A stretch of DNA of 64,000 bases from Myxococcales bacterium. GTDB taxonomy: Bacteria > Myxococcota_A > Polyangia > Polyangiales > Polyangiaceae. The DNA lies in assembly GCA_025359105.1 (NCBI GenBank), contig JANYHK010000077.1:50871-114870 (forward strand), written 5' to 3'. Each line of letters starts with the position of its first letter. Position 1 is the stretch's first letter. Below, one piece after another: positions 24,910-33,393 of this stretch. The position numbers and the translations under genes are program-made. Below the pieces are notes generated by a model. The model was not told where the DNA came from, did not search any database, and saw only the letters and a program-made list of their open reading frames with translations.

Positions 24910-25523
24910 CAGCGCAGCGCCGGTCGACGCATCGTCCACATGCGAAAAGCGACGCCGGGGACGACGCCCTCGGTGAGGACCTCGTACCCCGCGGACGCGT
25001 AGAGGCGGACGCTCGTCTCCTTGTCGGTCTCGAGGTAAGAAGGCAGGCCGCGCGCGTCGGCCTGCGCCGCGAGCGCGCCGAGGAGCGCTTTGCCGAGACC
25101 GCGGCCCTGCATGTCGGGATCGATGCCGAGGATGAAGAGGTAGTGGTGCGGCTCCTTCACGTGGGCGCGCGCGATGTAGTGATCGATGAGGAGAAAACGG
25201 ACGATCGCAGCGGGACCGGTGCGCGCGACGCCCACCGCCTGACGGGTCTTCGCGGCCAGGTGGGTCGGGTACTGCCCGGGCGCCTGCACGAGCATCGCGC
25301 CGGCGAGGCGCCCGTCCACCCAGACGCCGGTCGCCTCGTGGTGGCGCAGTGCCGCGCTCACGAAGCCACCGAGCACGCGCGTCACCGGCGCGAGGCGCGC
25401 CTCGGGCGTAGGCCGCGGAAGGGCGGCTGCGTAGGTCGGGTTGTCGCGAAACGCGCGCCCGAGGACGGTGGTCGCGTCCGCCTCGTCACTCCGTGCGAGT
25501 GCGCGTATCTCCGGCGCGTGCAT
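24909..25523 (-). CDS. GNAT-family N-acetyltransferase
   Basis: A 204-residue acetyl-CoA-dependent acetyltransferase. The acetyl-CoA binding motif A is LFILGIDPDMQGRGLGKALL (a Q/R-x-x-G-x-G/A loop), preceded by the beta4 strand and followed by the SYLETDKETSVRLYASAGYEVL region typical of the family's C-terminal half. The N-terminal half (ATTVLGRAFRDNP) matches many uncharacterised GNATs of about 200 residues. The acceptor cannot be inferred. It stands alone, divergent from the Vps62-like lipoprotein gene, with ~230 bases between starts. Confidence 0.88.
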   Translation of the reverse strand: MHAPEIRALARSDEADATTVLGRAFRDNPTYAAALPRPTPEARLAPVTRVLGGFVSAALRHHEATGVWVDGRLAGAMLVQAPGQYPTHLAAKTRQAVGVARTGPAAIVRFLLIDHYIARAHVKEPHHYLFILGIDPDMQGRGLGKALLGALAAQADARGLPSYLETDKETSVRLYASAGYEVLTEGVVPGVAFRMWTMRRPALR

Positions 25524-25751
25524 GGCGTCAACGTATCACCGGCGCGCGCCGAGGACGCGTGCGCGCGGACGCCGTGGCCGGCTCGGGCGGTGTCAGCCCG
25601 CGAACCATCGCGAGGCCACCCCGCGACGCCTCGCGACCTGGCGAGCGCCCGATCCGGATCGCCCCCGGGCCGCGGGCGGCGCGATCGTCGCCAGGAATCG
25701 TGTCCTTGCGCGGCGCGCCCGCGGGCACGCCGCGTGCTCTCTGGTGCTGCG

Positions 25752-27044
25752 ATGCTCACCCCCCGCCTTCTCATTGCCGTCGCCTCGCTCGCCGCCCTCC
25801 TCGTCGCGTGCGGTGACGCTGCGCCGCCCGAAGGGGCCGCGGAGTCGGATCTCGGCGTCGCCGATGGCGCTCCCGATCGCGAAGCCGATCCCGAGCCGCC
25901 GAGCCGGCGCGCGGACCTCGGACGCATCCTGTCAGCGGGCACCGCGGGCCGCTCCGCCGACCGTGACGGCGACGGGATCGACGACGTGCTCGAAGAGGAG
26001 CTGATCCGCCGCTACCGCCCGTACTACAAGTTCTCGAGCGCCGACGGCCACGACGAAGATCGTCGCCCCGCCGATCCCGTCGACGAGCTCCGACACTCTC
26101 AGCTGAAGCGCCTCGGCGCCCCCGGCGACGGCGCGACCGATCCGATCGCGGGCTGCGGGCGGAGCGGCGATCGCCACCTCGACCCGCCGGCGTCGCTCTA
26201 CGAGTGCGAGAAGGACGCGAGCTTCGCGGTGTCGATGGCGAAGAGCACCCTCTGCCTCAACATCGAGAACGATCGCTACGGCGGCGTGTCGTTCGCGGAG
26301 GCGCGCGCGGATGCGACCGGGCTCTCCGCCCATGTCGCAGCGGACACGGTGAACGGCCACCCCGCGTACAAGATCGAGTACTGGCAGTTCTTCGCGTTCA
26401 ACAACCAGGACATCACCGTCCTCGGCCTCGGCTCATACGGCGACCACGAGGGGGACTGGACGAGCGTGCAAGTGTGGTTCGACCGCACCGAGCGGCGTCT
26501 CGCGCAGGTCCTCTATCTGATCCACGGAAAGTCGATCACGTTTCACGTCCCCGACGGACCCAAGCCGACCTGCCGAAGCTGCATGGTCACCGTGCAGGGG
26601 AGCCACTACGCGCCCGACCTCGGAAATTTCTTCGACGCTGCCGCCCGCCCGGCGTACGACGACAACCAGGCCGCGTTCTACGTCGACGCCGCCGGCTACA
26701 GGCACGTCGCCGTGTACGTCGAGCGCGGCGCACACGAGTTCTGGCCGGGGCCGTGGGGCCACGCGCAGATCGACGCGGGGCCGCTGACGCTCCACCTGAA
26801 CCCGCACAACGGGGAGGGGACGAGCTACCTCGTGCCCGACGTGAAGAGCCGTCCGTTCAACCTCGGCGAGGTCGACCGCCCGCTCACCGAGGACGCGCGT
26901 CTGACGCTTGCCTTCAACGGCCACTGGGGCTGCACCAACGACCACAGCGCGTTCGAGCCCGTGCGGAAATCCCCGGTGGGCCCCGCGTCGCACTGCAGCT
27001 GGAAATGGCCGCGTGGTGGGCCGATCGCCGCGTGCGAGCACTGA
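25752..27044 (+). CDS. Lipoprotein with Vps62/DUF946-like domain
   Basis: A 430-residue lipoprotein (lipobox LLVAC). After a short linker it has a calcium-binding-type loop, SADRDGDGIDDVLEEELIRRY, as in thrombospondin type-3 repeats. The main body contains the hallmark GSYGDHEGDWTSVQVWF followed by HVAVYVERGAHEFWPG and a C-terminal FNGHWG segment, which resemble eukaryotic Vps62/DUF946 proteins and their bacterial relatives. These residues (D, H, E) could form a metal or polyol-binding site; no activity is established. The ATG at 25752 opens the signal peptide. Confidence 0.8.
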   Translation: MLTPRLLIAVASLAALLVACGDAAPPEGAAESDLGVADGAPDREADPEPPSRRADLGRILSAGTAGRSADRDGDGIDDVLEEELIRRYRPYYKFSSADGHDEDRRPADPVDELRHSQLKRLGAPGDGATDPIAGCGRSGDRHLDPPASLYECEKDASFAVSMAKSTLCLNIENDRYGGVSFAEARADATGLSAHVAADTVNGHPAYKIEYWQFFAFNNQDITVLGLGSYGDHEGDWTSVQVWFDRTERRLAQVLYLIHGKSITFHVPDGPKPTCRSCMVTVQGSHYAPDLGNFFDAAARPAYDDNQAAFYVDAAGYRHVAVYVERGAHEFWPGPWGHAQIDAGPLTLHLNPHNGEGTSYLVPDVKSRPFNLGEVDRPLTEDARLTLAFNGHWGCTNDHSAFEPVRKSPVGPASHCSWKWPRGGPIAACEH

Positions 27045-27153
27045 AGGTTCCGATGCGCGAGACAGCCCGAGCGTCGCAGCGGGGCTCGAGGAGGGGGGTG
27101 GTTCTCCTTCGAGAGCAGGCAAGAGTGCCACGCGCTGTGGCGGGTCTGCGAGA

Positions 27154-27360
27154 TCAGGGCTCGTCGTGGGCGGCGGGCTTGTTGGGGATCATTCCTTCGC
27201 CGTCGGCGCGTTCCTTGTCGAGATCGGTCTGCGAGAGGAGCGGGTTGCGTGGCTTGCGGGCGATCTTGGGCTCCCCATCGGGGAGCGTTGCTCCGGGCTC
27301 GACTTTTTCATCCTTGCGCGGTTTCGTTCGCGTGGTCGCGTGCGAGTTGAACGTGCTCAT
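27154..27360 (-). CDS. Small hydrophilic protein, uncertain
   Basis: A possible 68-residue cytoplasmic protein, rich in Lys, Asp and Pro (TTRTKPRKDEKVEPG, RKPRNPLLSQTDLDKERADG), with no signal peptide. It could extend to a GTG at 27393. Codon use is ordinary for the region and a stop-free frame this short is expected by chance in such GC-rich DNA, so support is limited to plausible composition and its position in an otherwise empty gap. Confidence 0.35.
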   Translation of the reverse strand: MSTFNSHATTRTKPRKDEKVEPGATLPDGEPKIARKPRNPLLSQTDLDKERADGEGMIPNKPAAHDEP

Positions 27361-27437
27361 GGAAATGATCAAAGCACCCGTCGTGCCAGACACCGCTCGA
27401 GAAATGAATCGGGCACGCGATGTGCTGCGTTCCCGGC

Positions 27438-27680
27438 ATGACCAACCCCCTCACGCCCTATCCCGACTCGCCGAACGTCAATCCCGCGCCGCCGCCAATC
27501 GCGCCGCCGTCCCCCTCGGTGCCCCCGCCGCCGGCACCGGTCGAGCCGCCGGCACCTCTACCGAACGAGCCGCTCCACGCGCCGCCGGATCCGACACACG
27601 AGCCGGAGCCCGCGCCTCATCCGCCGCGCTTTCACCCCGGTGGGGCTTCGCCGGCGGAGCCCCGCAGCACGCGAGCCTAA
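27438..27680 (+). CDS. Pro-rich small protein, uncertain
   Basis: An 80-residue frame with more than a third proline (NPAPPPIAPPSPSVPPPPAP and similar). Low-complexity Pro-rich ORFs arise easily in GC-rich DNA in the wrong frame, but here no alternative frame is better and the ATG at 27438 is clean. It is separated from the next gene by a palindrome. I see no domain. Confidence 0.3.
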   Translation: MTNPLTPYPDSPNVNPAPPPIAPPSPSVPPPPAPVEPPAPLPNEPLHAPPDPTHEPEPAPHPPRFHPGGASPAEPRSTRA

Positions 27681-27699
27681 AGGTTGGAGCCGCCTCCCT

Positions 27700-27715
27700 T
27701 ACGGATAATTCCGTA
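27700..27715. promoter_or_regulatory. Palindrome upstream of a lipoprotein gene
   Basis: TACGGA-taat-TCCGTA has perfect 6-base arms and an AT-rich four-base centre, 107 bases before the lipoprotein start at 27823. An operator or, alternatively, the stem of a terminator for the small upstream frame; there is no T-run after it. Confidence 0.35.
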
Positions 27716-27822
27716 GCTCAGGCGCTTCGTGCGACGCTGCCTGCATCGAGTTGCCGGCGCGGCCGTCCATCCAGGATCGAGCGGAGAGCCGTTCGGAGGC
27801 AATTCCAAGGAGAGCCAACGAC

Positions 27823-28488
27823 ATGAAGCTGGACCGTACAAGATTCCTCATGCTGACGACGGCACTCTCGGGCGCGATCGCCGCGTGCGCGGTGACGTCG
27901 ACGAACAACACCGTTCCTGGCGGCGGCGGCGGAGGCAACGACAGCGGCGGCGGCAGCGACGGGACGACGACCGGGGACGGCGCGACCTCCCAGGATTCGG
28001 GGAAGGACACGTCGACGAACCCCGACGGCGCGAGTGACGCTGCGATCTGCGACGACAGCGTGGGGACGGCGGGCGCATGCGCCAGCTACGCCGACGGCGG
28101 AGCCGGACCGACCGACGGCGGCGACGCCGGCAACGCGTGCCTCACGTCGCTTCTGTGCGACGACGTGCTCGCGGATCTCAAGCCCAAGGTCGCGCAGAAG
28201 ACGATCGAGTGCGTCTTTGCCCTGCCGACGTGCGAGAGCGGCGCGGGCATCGACGTGTGCATCGCCACCGCGCTCGCCGGCGCGTGTCCGGACGCGACAG
28301 GCAAGGCCGCGTGCGACCAGATCGCGTCGGTTTGTGGAGACGCCGGCGTCGATGCCGGGGTCTCGCAAGCGGACTGCCAGAAGTACACCGCCGGATTGAC
28401 GGCAGCGGGCCGAACGAAGTTCGTCGCCTGCATGACCGAGAGCGCGTGCTTCATCACCGACGTGAAGACCTGCCTCGCGCAGCTCTGA
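27823..28488 (+). CDS. Putative lipoprotein with Cys-rich C-terminal domain
   Basis: A 221-residue lipoprotein. The ATG at 27823 has a strong aaggaga site nine bases upstream; a longer frame exists but lacks this. The lipobox is AIAAC, followed by ~60 residues of Gly/Ser/Thr/Asp linker. The C-terminal ~140 residues carry about fourteen Cys in helical context (CLTSLLCDDVLADLKPKVAQ, CDQIASVCGDAGVD), a pattern of small disulfide-linked helical domains. Unknown function. Confidence 0.8.
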   Translation: MKLDRTRFLMLTTALSGAIAACAVTSTNNTVPGGGGGGNDSGGGSDGTTTGDGATSQDSGKDTSTNPDGASDAAICDDSVGTAGACASYADGGAGPTDGGDAGNACLTSLLCDDVLADLKPKVAQKTIECVFALPTCESGAGIDVCIATALAGACPDATGKAACDQIASVCGDAGVDAGVSQADCQKYTAGLTAAGRTKFVACMTESACFITDVKTCLAQL

Positions 28489-28504
28489 CGCGAGGCCGCA
28501 CGTC

Positions 28505-29722
28505 GTGAAGGGGACGGTTCCCAGCGCCCCCGCCTGGAGCCGCGCGCTCCGGACGGTGGGCGTCACCGGTACGAACGGCAAGACGTCGACCACGACGTGG
28601 ATCGCAGCGGCGCTTCGGGCGGTGGCGCGGCCCGTCGTGCGCGCGACGACCGTGGGCTACTACCTCGACGACGAAGAGCTCGCCCTACCCAAGGACTACG
28701 ACGGGTTCCTGGAGGTGATGCGCACCTGCCTCGAGCGCGGCGGAAAGCTGGCAGCGATCGAGCTGACGAGCGAGGCGCTCGCGCGTGGCTTCGCGGTCGC
28801 GTGGCCCTGCGAGATAGGCGTCTTCACGAACCTCACGCACGATCACCTCGACACCCACGGTTCGCCGGAGCACTACCTGGCGAGCAAGGCGCAGCTCTTC
28901 GTGAACCTGCCCAAGGGGGGCACGGCGATCCTGAATGGCTGCGACGCCGCCTCGCGCTTGCTCGGCGAGGTCATTCCGAACGGCGTCGGCATCTGGCGCT
29001 ACGGCGTCCCGAGTCGTGGTGCGGCGCAGGCCGAGCTCGATCTGCGCGCCGAGAGTGTGGCCCTGGGCTGGGACGGAACGCGCCTCGTCTGCGCCGCGTC
29101 GTCGCGGCTTCCTGCGATGCCGCGAGAGCTCCGCGTTCGCGCGATCGGCGACGTCTACGCGGAGAACGCGCTGGCCGCGCTCCTCGGTGCGGTTGCCGCA
29201 GGCGTTCCGCCGACGGACGCCGCGGAGCACATAGCAAACGCGCCGCCGCCGCCCGGTCGCTTCGAGGTGATTCACGAGAGGCCGTACGTCGTCGTCGACT
29301 ATGCCCACAGCCCCGACGCGCTCGCGCGCACCGTCGCCGCGGCGCGGGCGCTCTGCCAAGGCACGCTGACGGTGGTTTTCGGTGCCGGCGGAAACCGCGA
29401 CAAGGCGAAGCGCGCCCCCATGGGGGAAGCCGCGCGCGTCGCCGATCGCATCCTTCTTACCAGCGACAACCCGCGCGCCGAAGATCCCGGCGACATCGCG
29501 CGCGAGATCGCGCGAGGGCTCGTCGGGCACCCGCGGGTCGAGACCGAGCTCGATCGCGAGGCAGCGATCGCACGCGCCATCGAAGGCGCGAACGCGGAGG
29601 ACGTGATCGTGCTCGCCGGAAAGGGCCACGAAACGGAACAGGTCTCGTCGGCCACGACGCGTGCGTTCTGCGACGCGGAGGTCGCGCGGAGGGTGCTCGG
29701 CGTATCGTCGCCGCAGACCTGA
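28505..29722 (+). CDS. MurE-like Mur ligase without the N-terminal domain
   Basis: A 405-residue ATP-dependent amide ligase of the Mur family. It begins directly with the central ATPase domain: P-loop GTNGKTSTTT at residues 22-31, then IGVFTNLTHDHLDTHG and the Lys in LASKAQLF that is carbamylated in MurE, then the C-terminal domain with VVDYAHSPDAL, FGAGGNRDKAKR and SDNPRAEDP. The DNPR motif marks meso-diaminopimelate-type MurE enzymes. Canonical MurE is about 490 residues because of an N-terminal UDP-substrate domain that is missing here. It starts with GTG 17 bases after the lipoprotein gene and is outside any cell-wall cluster, so a specialised substrate is likely. Confidence 0.88.
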   Translation: MKGTVPSAPAWSRALRTVGVTGTNGKTSTTTWIAAALRAVARPVVRATTVGYYLDDEELALPKDYDGFLEVMRTCLERGGKLAAIELTSEALARGFAVAWPCEIGVFTNLTHDHLDTHGSPEHYLASKAQLFVNLPKGGTAILNGCDAASRLLGEVIPNGVGIWRYGVPSRGAAQAELDLRAESVALGWDGTRLVCAASSRLPAMPRELRVRAIGDVYAENALAALLGAVAAGVPPTDAAEHIANAPPPPGRFEVIHERPYVVVDYAHSPDALARTVAAARALCQGTLTVVFGAGGNRDKAKRAPMGEAARVADRILLTSDNPRAEDPGDIAREIARGLVGHPRVETELDREAAIARAIEGANAEDVIVLAGKGHETEQVSSATTRAFCDAEVARRVLGVSSPQT

Positions 29723-29739
29723 TCTGCGTTACGACTGGC

Positions 29740-29798
29740 GAAGGCCGCCCATGGGCCAACACGAAAACCACGAGAGAACAGAAGCGTCGGCGGCCTTC
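29740..29798. terminator. Inverted repeat between convergent genes
   Basis: GAAGGCCGCC at 29740-29749 pairs perfectly with GGCGGCCTTC at 29789-29798, 39 bases apart, between the stop of the Mur-like ligase and the stop of a kinase on the other strand. No T-run follows on either side, so it may be a stem that helps termination in both directions rather than a classical intrinsic terminator. Confidence 0.4.
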
Positions 29799-30990
29799 AC
29801 GTCGCCTTCGTGCCGGGCGCCGCGTGCGCCAGCGCGGCCGCGGTCGCCTCGTCGGGGATCGTCGCCTCGATGTCCACCTCCGGCGCGGCCGTCGCGAGGG
29901 GCTCGAGCTCGCTCGGCGGGTCCTCGCCCGTTCGCTCGAGGAGGGGGGGCGAGACGCGCCGCGCGGCGCGTAGCAGCGGCTCGCTCGCCGGGAGCTGGAT
30001 GGTGTGCGGTCGGCGCTCGGCCGCTTCCGCCGGGCCGTCGGTGGTCTGGTGCTGGGGGCGCTTTGGAGGGCCCATGACGCACGCGACGTACTCGGCGACC
30101 TCGCGTTGCGTGCCGATACCAGAGCTCGCGCGGGCGGCCTGCTCGAGATCCTCGGCGAACTCGGCGGCGGTCGCATAGCGCCGCGAAGGGGAGCGCTCGA
30201 GGGCGCGCAGGCAAACGCGCGAAAGAGGGAAAGGTACCCCTGGCTCGACCTCCGACGGCGACGGGACCGAGGCGAGGCGCAGTCGGTGGATCGTCTCGAC
30301 CTCGCTCTCCGAGCGAAACAAGGCTTGCCCCGTGAGCAACTCCCACAGGACGGTGCCCGTGGAGAAGATGTCGGTCCGGCGATCGACCGCGGCCCCCTCG
30401 AACTGCTCGGGCGCCATGTACTGGAGCTTGCCCTTCACGCCACCCCCGACGGTCTCGAACGTTCGAAGCTCCTCTGCCCTCGCGATCCCGAAGTCGGTGA
30501 GCCTCGCGACGCCGTCGTAGCCGAGCAGCACGTTGGGCGGCGACACGTCGCGGTGGACGAGCTCGACGGGCGTGCCGTCGTCCGTCCGCAGCTCGTGCGA
30601 GCAGTGCATGCCGGCGAGGAGATCGAGCAGCACGCGCACGACGACCGGCGCTGGCATCGGGAGGCTCAGACCCGCCGCCCGCTCGGCCAGCCGTGCGAGA
30701 TCGGTCCCCTCGATGTAGTCCATGACCACGAACGAGCCGCTCTCGTCGGAGCCCATTTCGAGGACGGACACGACGTTGGCGTGGTGAATCCGCGCGGAGA
30801 GCCGCGCCTCGTCGACGAACATCGCGGCGATGCCCGCGTCTCCGGCGACGTGCCGGTGCAAGCGCTTGATGGCTACCAGGCGACGCACGTTCGCGGGGCA
30901 GTGACGCTGCGCGAGATAGACCGCGCCCAGGCCGCCGGAGGCGAGCAATCCGAGCACCTCGTAGGAACCGATCTTCTTCGGCGCGAACAT
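29797..30990 (-). CDS. Ser/Thr protein kinase (HRDVSP type)
   Basis: A 397-residue kinase. The glycine loop is LASGGLGAVY, the ATP-binding Lys is in VAIKRL, and the DFG is in LTDFGIAR. The catalytic loop reads VHRDVSPPN, so the usual Lys after HRD is Ser; many myxobacterial kinases have this variant, and activity is still expected from the Asp and Asn. After about residue 290 follows a ~110-residue low-complexity tail without a membrane helix. It is the last gene of a minus-strand run after another kinase (10 bases between) and the FHA activator. Confidence 0.95.
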   Translation of the reverse strand: MFAPKKIGSYEVLGLLASGGLGAVYLAQRHCPANVRRLVAIKRLHRHVAGDAGIAAMFVDEARLSARIHHANVVSVLEMGSDESGSFVVMDYIEGTDLARLAERAAGLSLPMPAPVVVRVLLDLLAGMHCSHELRTDDGTPVELVHRDVSPPNVLLGYDGVARLTDFGIARAEELRTFETVGGGVKGKLQYMAPEQFEGAAVDRRTDIFSTGTVLWELLTGQALFRSESEVETIHRLRLASVPSPSEVEPGVPFPLSRVCLRALERSPSRRYATAAEFAEDLEQAARASSGIGTQREVAEYVACVMGPPKRPQHQTTDGPAEAAERRPHTIQLPASEPLLRAARRVSPPLLERTGEDPPSELEPLATAAPEVDIEATIPDEATAAALAHAAPGTKAT

Positions 30991-31000
30991 CTCGGCGCCT

Positions 31001-31915
31001 TCAGCATACCGGGGTTCGGGGCGGGACGTCGGAGAGGAACTCGCCCAGGAGCGAGTCGACGCGGCTGACCGTTCCCATCCAGCCGACCAGCGCCGCTTGA
31101 AACGCCGACGCCGACGCGAAGCGCCCGGAGGCCTCCCACTCCATCGCCTTGTCGACGAGCCGGGCGAAGCCGCCGTCGACGCCCGGCGAGACCTCGCTGA
31201 GCAGGGGAGGTCGACCTTCGCGCATCTGGATGCGCAGCTCGACGAAGTTCTTCGCCTTGTAGGGAAGGGCGCCGCTCACGGCACGGTAGAGAATGACGCC
31301 GAGCGCGTAGAGGTCGGCGCGCGCGTCGAGCTTCTTCGGTCCGTGCTCGATGAGCTCCGGGGCCATGTACGGCAGCGTGCCGAGCAGACCGCCGAGCCCG
31401 GTCCCTTCGCCCGGCTCGCCCCAGATCTTGCAGACGCCGAAATCGAGGATCTTCACGCGCTCGGAGCCGTCGGCGGCGCGCGCGAGGAACAGGTTGGCGG
31501 GCTTCAGGTCACGATGCAGGACGCCGGCGCCGTGCACGCGCGCGAGCCCTTCGAGCGTTTGCACCGCGATATGGGCGATCTCGAGGGGGCTCATCCGCCC
31601 CGTTCGCTCGATGCGCACCCGCAGGTCCTCGCCCTCGAGCAGCTCCATGATGATGTAGGGGTCGCCGTTGCGCAGCTCGCCGGTGGCGAAGACGTCGACG
31701 ACGTGCGGCGAGCGCGCCTGGACCGCGGCGCGCGCCTCGCGGTGGAACCGGGCCAGCGCCTTGCGGTCCGTCGCCGGCGACAGGTGCATCACCTTGATGG
31801 CCACCTTGCGTCCGGTGCGGATGTCGAGGCCCTCGTAGACAACCCCCGCCCCGCCGTGCCCGAGGGCCTCGCCGACGCGGTATTTGCCCTCGAGGAACTC
31901 CTCCTCCCGATCCAT
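31001..31915 (-). CDS. Ser/Thr protein kinase, compact
   Basis: A 304-residue cytoplasmic kinase that is little more than the catalytic domain. The glycine loop is GHGGAGVVYEG, the Lys is in VAIKVM, the catalytic loop is LHRDLKPAN, and the DFG is in ILDFGVCKIW; the activation segment ends GTLPYMAPEL. No sensor, tail or membrane helix is present. It lies 20 bases downstream of the FHA/sigma-54 activator gene, so it is the obvious candidate to phosphorylate something read by that FHA domain (inference). Confidence 0.95.
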   Translation of the reverse strand: MDREEEFLEGKYRVGEALGHGGAGVVYEGLDIRTGRKVAIKVMHLSPATDRKALARFHREARAAVQARSPHVVDVFATGELRNGDPYIIMELLEGEDLRVRIERTGRMSPLEIAHIAVQTLEGLARVHGAGVLHRDLKPANLFLARAADGSERVKILDFGVCKIWGEPGEGTGLGGLLGTLPYMAPELIEHGPKKLDARADLYALGVILYRAVSGALPYKAKNFVELRIQMREGRPPLLSEVSPGVDGGFARLVDKAMEWEASGRFASASAFQAALVGWMGTVSRVDSLLGEFLSDVPPRTPVC

Positions 31916-31935
31916 CAGGAGAACCTAGCACTGCC

Positions 31936-33348
31936 TCACATTCCGTGGCGGCGCAGCAGGCGATACAGGTAGGTCCGGTCGAGGCCGGCCTCGCGCGCCG
32001 CGCGGGTGGGCGCGCAGTCGGTCCGCTCCATCAGGCGTTTCAGATACTCGCGCTCGCCCAGATCCGTCCAGCGGTCGCGGAACTCCTTGAAGCCCGAGAG
32101 GCACAACGCCTCGAGCTCCGGCCCCAGGGCGCCGCCGGCCATGTCCGGTGCGGTGGCGAGCTCAGCAGCCTCGGCCGCGTGGACCGGGGCCGCGTTCATC
32201 CGCTGCGTGTCGTCCTCGGCGGACTCCGGCTCGCTCTGCTCGCCTTCGAGCGTGAGGGCGATGGCCTTCGCCGCGCCCAGCGCCGCGACGCGCTCCGACA
32301 GGTTGCGGAGCTCGCGGACGTTGCCCGGCCACGAGTGCAGCATGAGCTTGTCGAGGAGCTCGGGGGTGAGTCGTCGGAACTCGCTGCCGAGAAACCCCTC
32401 GAGGAGGAGCGGGAGGTCGGCGAGCCGCTCGCGCAACGCGGGGACCTTCACGGGGAGCACGGCGAGACGGAAAAAGAGGTCCTCGCGAAAGGCGCCGAGG
32501 TTTACCATCGTCCGCAGATCGCGGTGCGTCGCCGAGAGAACACGGACGTCGATCTTCCGATATTTCGTCTCTCCGAGCCTTCGAACCATCTTCGCTTCGA
32601 GCACGCGCAGGAGCTTCGGTTGGAGCGGCAGGGGGAGCTCCCCCACCTCGTCGAGGAACACCGTCCCGCCGCCCGCGGACTCGAAGGCGCCAGTGTGCGC
32701 GGCCACGGCGCCGGTGAACGCTCCGCGCACGTGGCCGAAGAGCTCGCTCTCGAGGAGGTTTGGAGGGAGGGCGGCGCAGTCGACGACGACGAACGGGGCC
32801 GCGGCGCGCGCCGACGCATCGTGGATGGCCCGCGCCACGAGCTCCTTGCCGGTACCGCTCTCACCGGAGACGAAGACCGCCGCCGTCGATGCGGCGACGC
32901 GCGCCATCTGGGCGAAGAGCTCGCGCATCACGGCGGTGCGGCCGAGCAGCGGCCCGAACGCTTTGTCCGGCCAGAGGTCCTTCGGCGTTTCGGCCGCTCC
33001 GTAGGTGACGGTGAGCTCGGTCTTGCCCATGCGCAAGACGCCCGCCGGTGGCACGCGCCCCTCGACGATGGCGATCCCGTCGATGTACGTCCCGTTGCGG
33101 CTCCCCAGATCGCGCACCCAGAGTCCGTCCCGCTTGGGCGTGAGCTCCGCGTGCACGCGCGAGACCGCGCGATCGGCGACCACGAGCCCGGCGTTCGGGC
33201 TCGATCCGGCCGTCACGGCACCCGTCAGCTCGAGCTCGTGGGGTCCAGCGGTGTCCGCCCAGCGAAGCCACGGGCTCGCACGCGGCTGCGCGGGCTCCAG
33301 GGCGTACCCCTGGACGATCGTCTCGGGGATCCGCCCATCGTGGCTCAT
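31936..33348 (-). CDS. FHA-domain sigma-54-dependent activator
   Basis: A 470-residue enhancer-binding protein. Residues ~30-110 form an FHA domain with GSSPNAGL, the Ser-Arg-His of VSRVHAEL and LGSRNGTYIDG, which binds phosphothreonine peptides. The AAA+ domain follows with Walker A GESGTGKE, the sigma-54 contact loop GAFTGA, Walker B TVFLDEVGEL and the Arg finger region FREDLFFRL. A Fis-type helix-turn-helix closes the protein (TRAAREAGLDRTYLYRLLRR). The replacement of a response-regulator receiver by FHA links sigma-54 promoters to Ser/Thr kinases, two of which are encoded next. Its targets could include the sigma-54 promoter at 40064-40078. Confidence 0.96.
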   Translation of the reverse strand: MSHDGRIPETIVQGYALEPAQPRASPWLRWADTAGPHELELTGAVTAGSSPNAGLVVADRAVSRVHAELTPKRDGLWVRDLGSRNGTYIDGIAIVEGRVPPAGVLRMGKTELTVTYGAAETPKDLWPDKAFGPLLGRTAVMRELFAQMARVAASTAAVFVSGESGTGKELVARAIHDASARAAAPFVVVDCAALPPNLLESELFGHVRGAFTGAVAAHTGAFESAGGGTVFLDEVGELPLPLQPKLLRVLEAKMVRRLGETKYRKIDVRVLSATHRDLRTMVNLGAFREDLFFRLAVLPVKVPALRERLADLPLLLEGFLGSEFRRLTPELLDKLMLHSWPGNVRELRNLSERVAALGAAKAIALTLEGEQSEPESAEDDTQRMNAAPVHAAEAAELATAPDMAGGALGPELEALCLSGFKEFRDRWTDLGEREYLKRLMERTDCAPTRAAREAGLDRTYLYRLLRRHGM

Positions 33349-33393
33349 CCTTGGGATTGTAACACTCGCGCGCGTTTTGGTCCTCGGTCCGGG

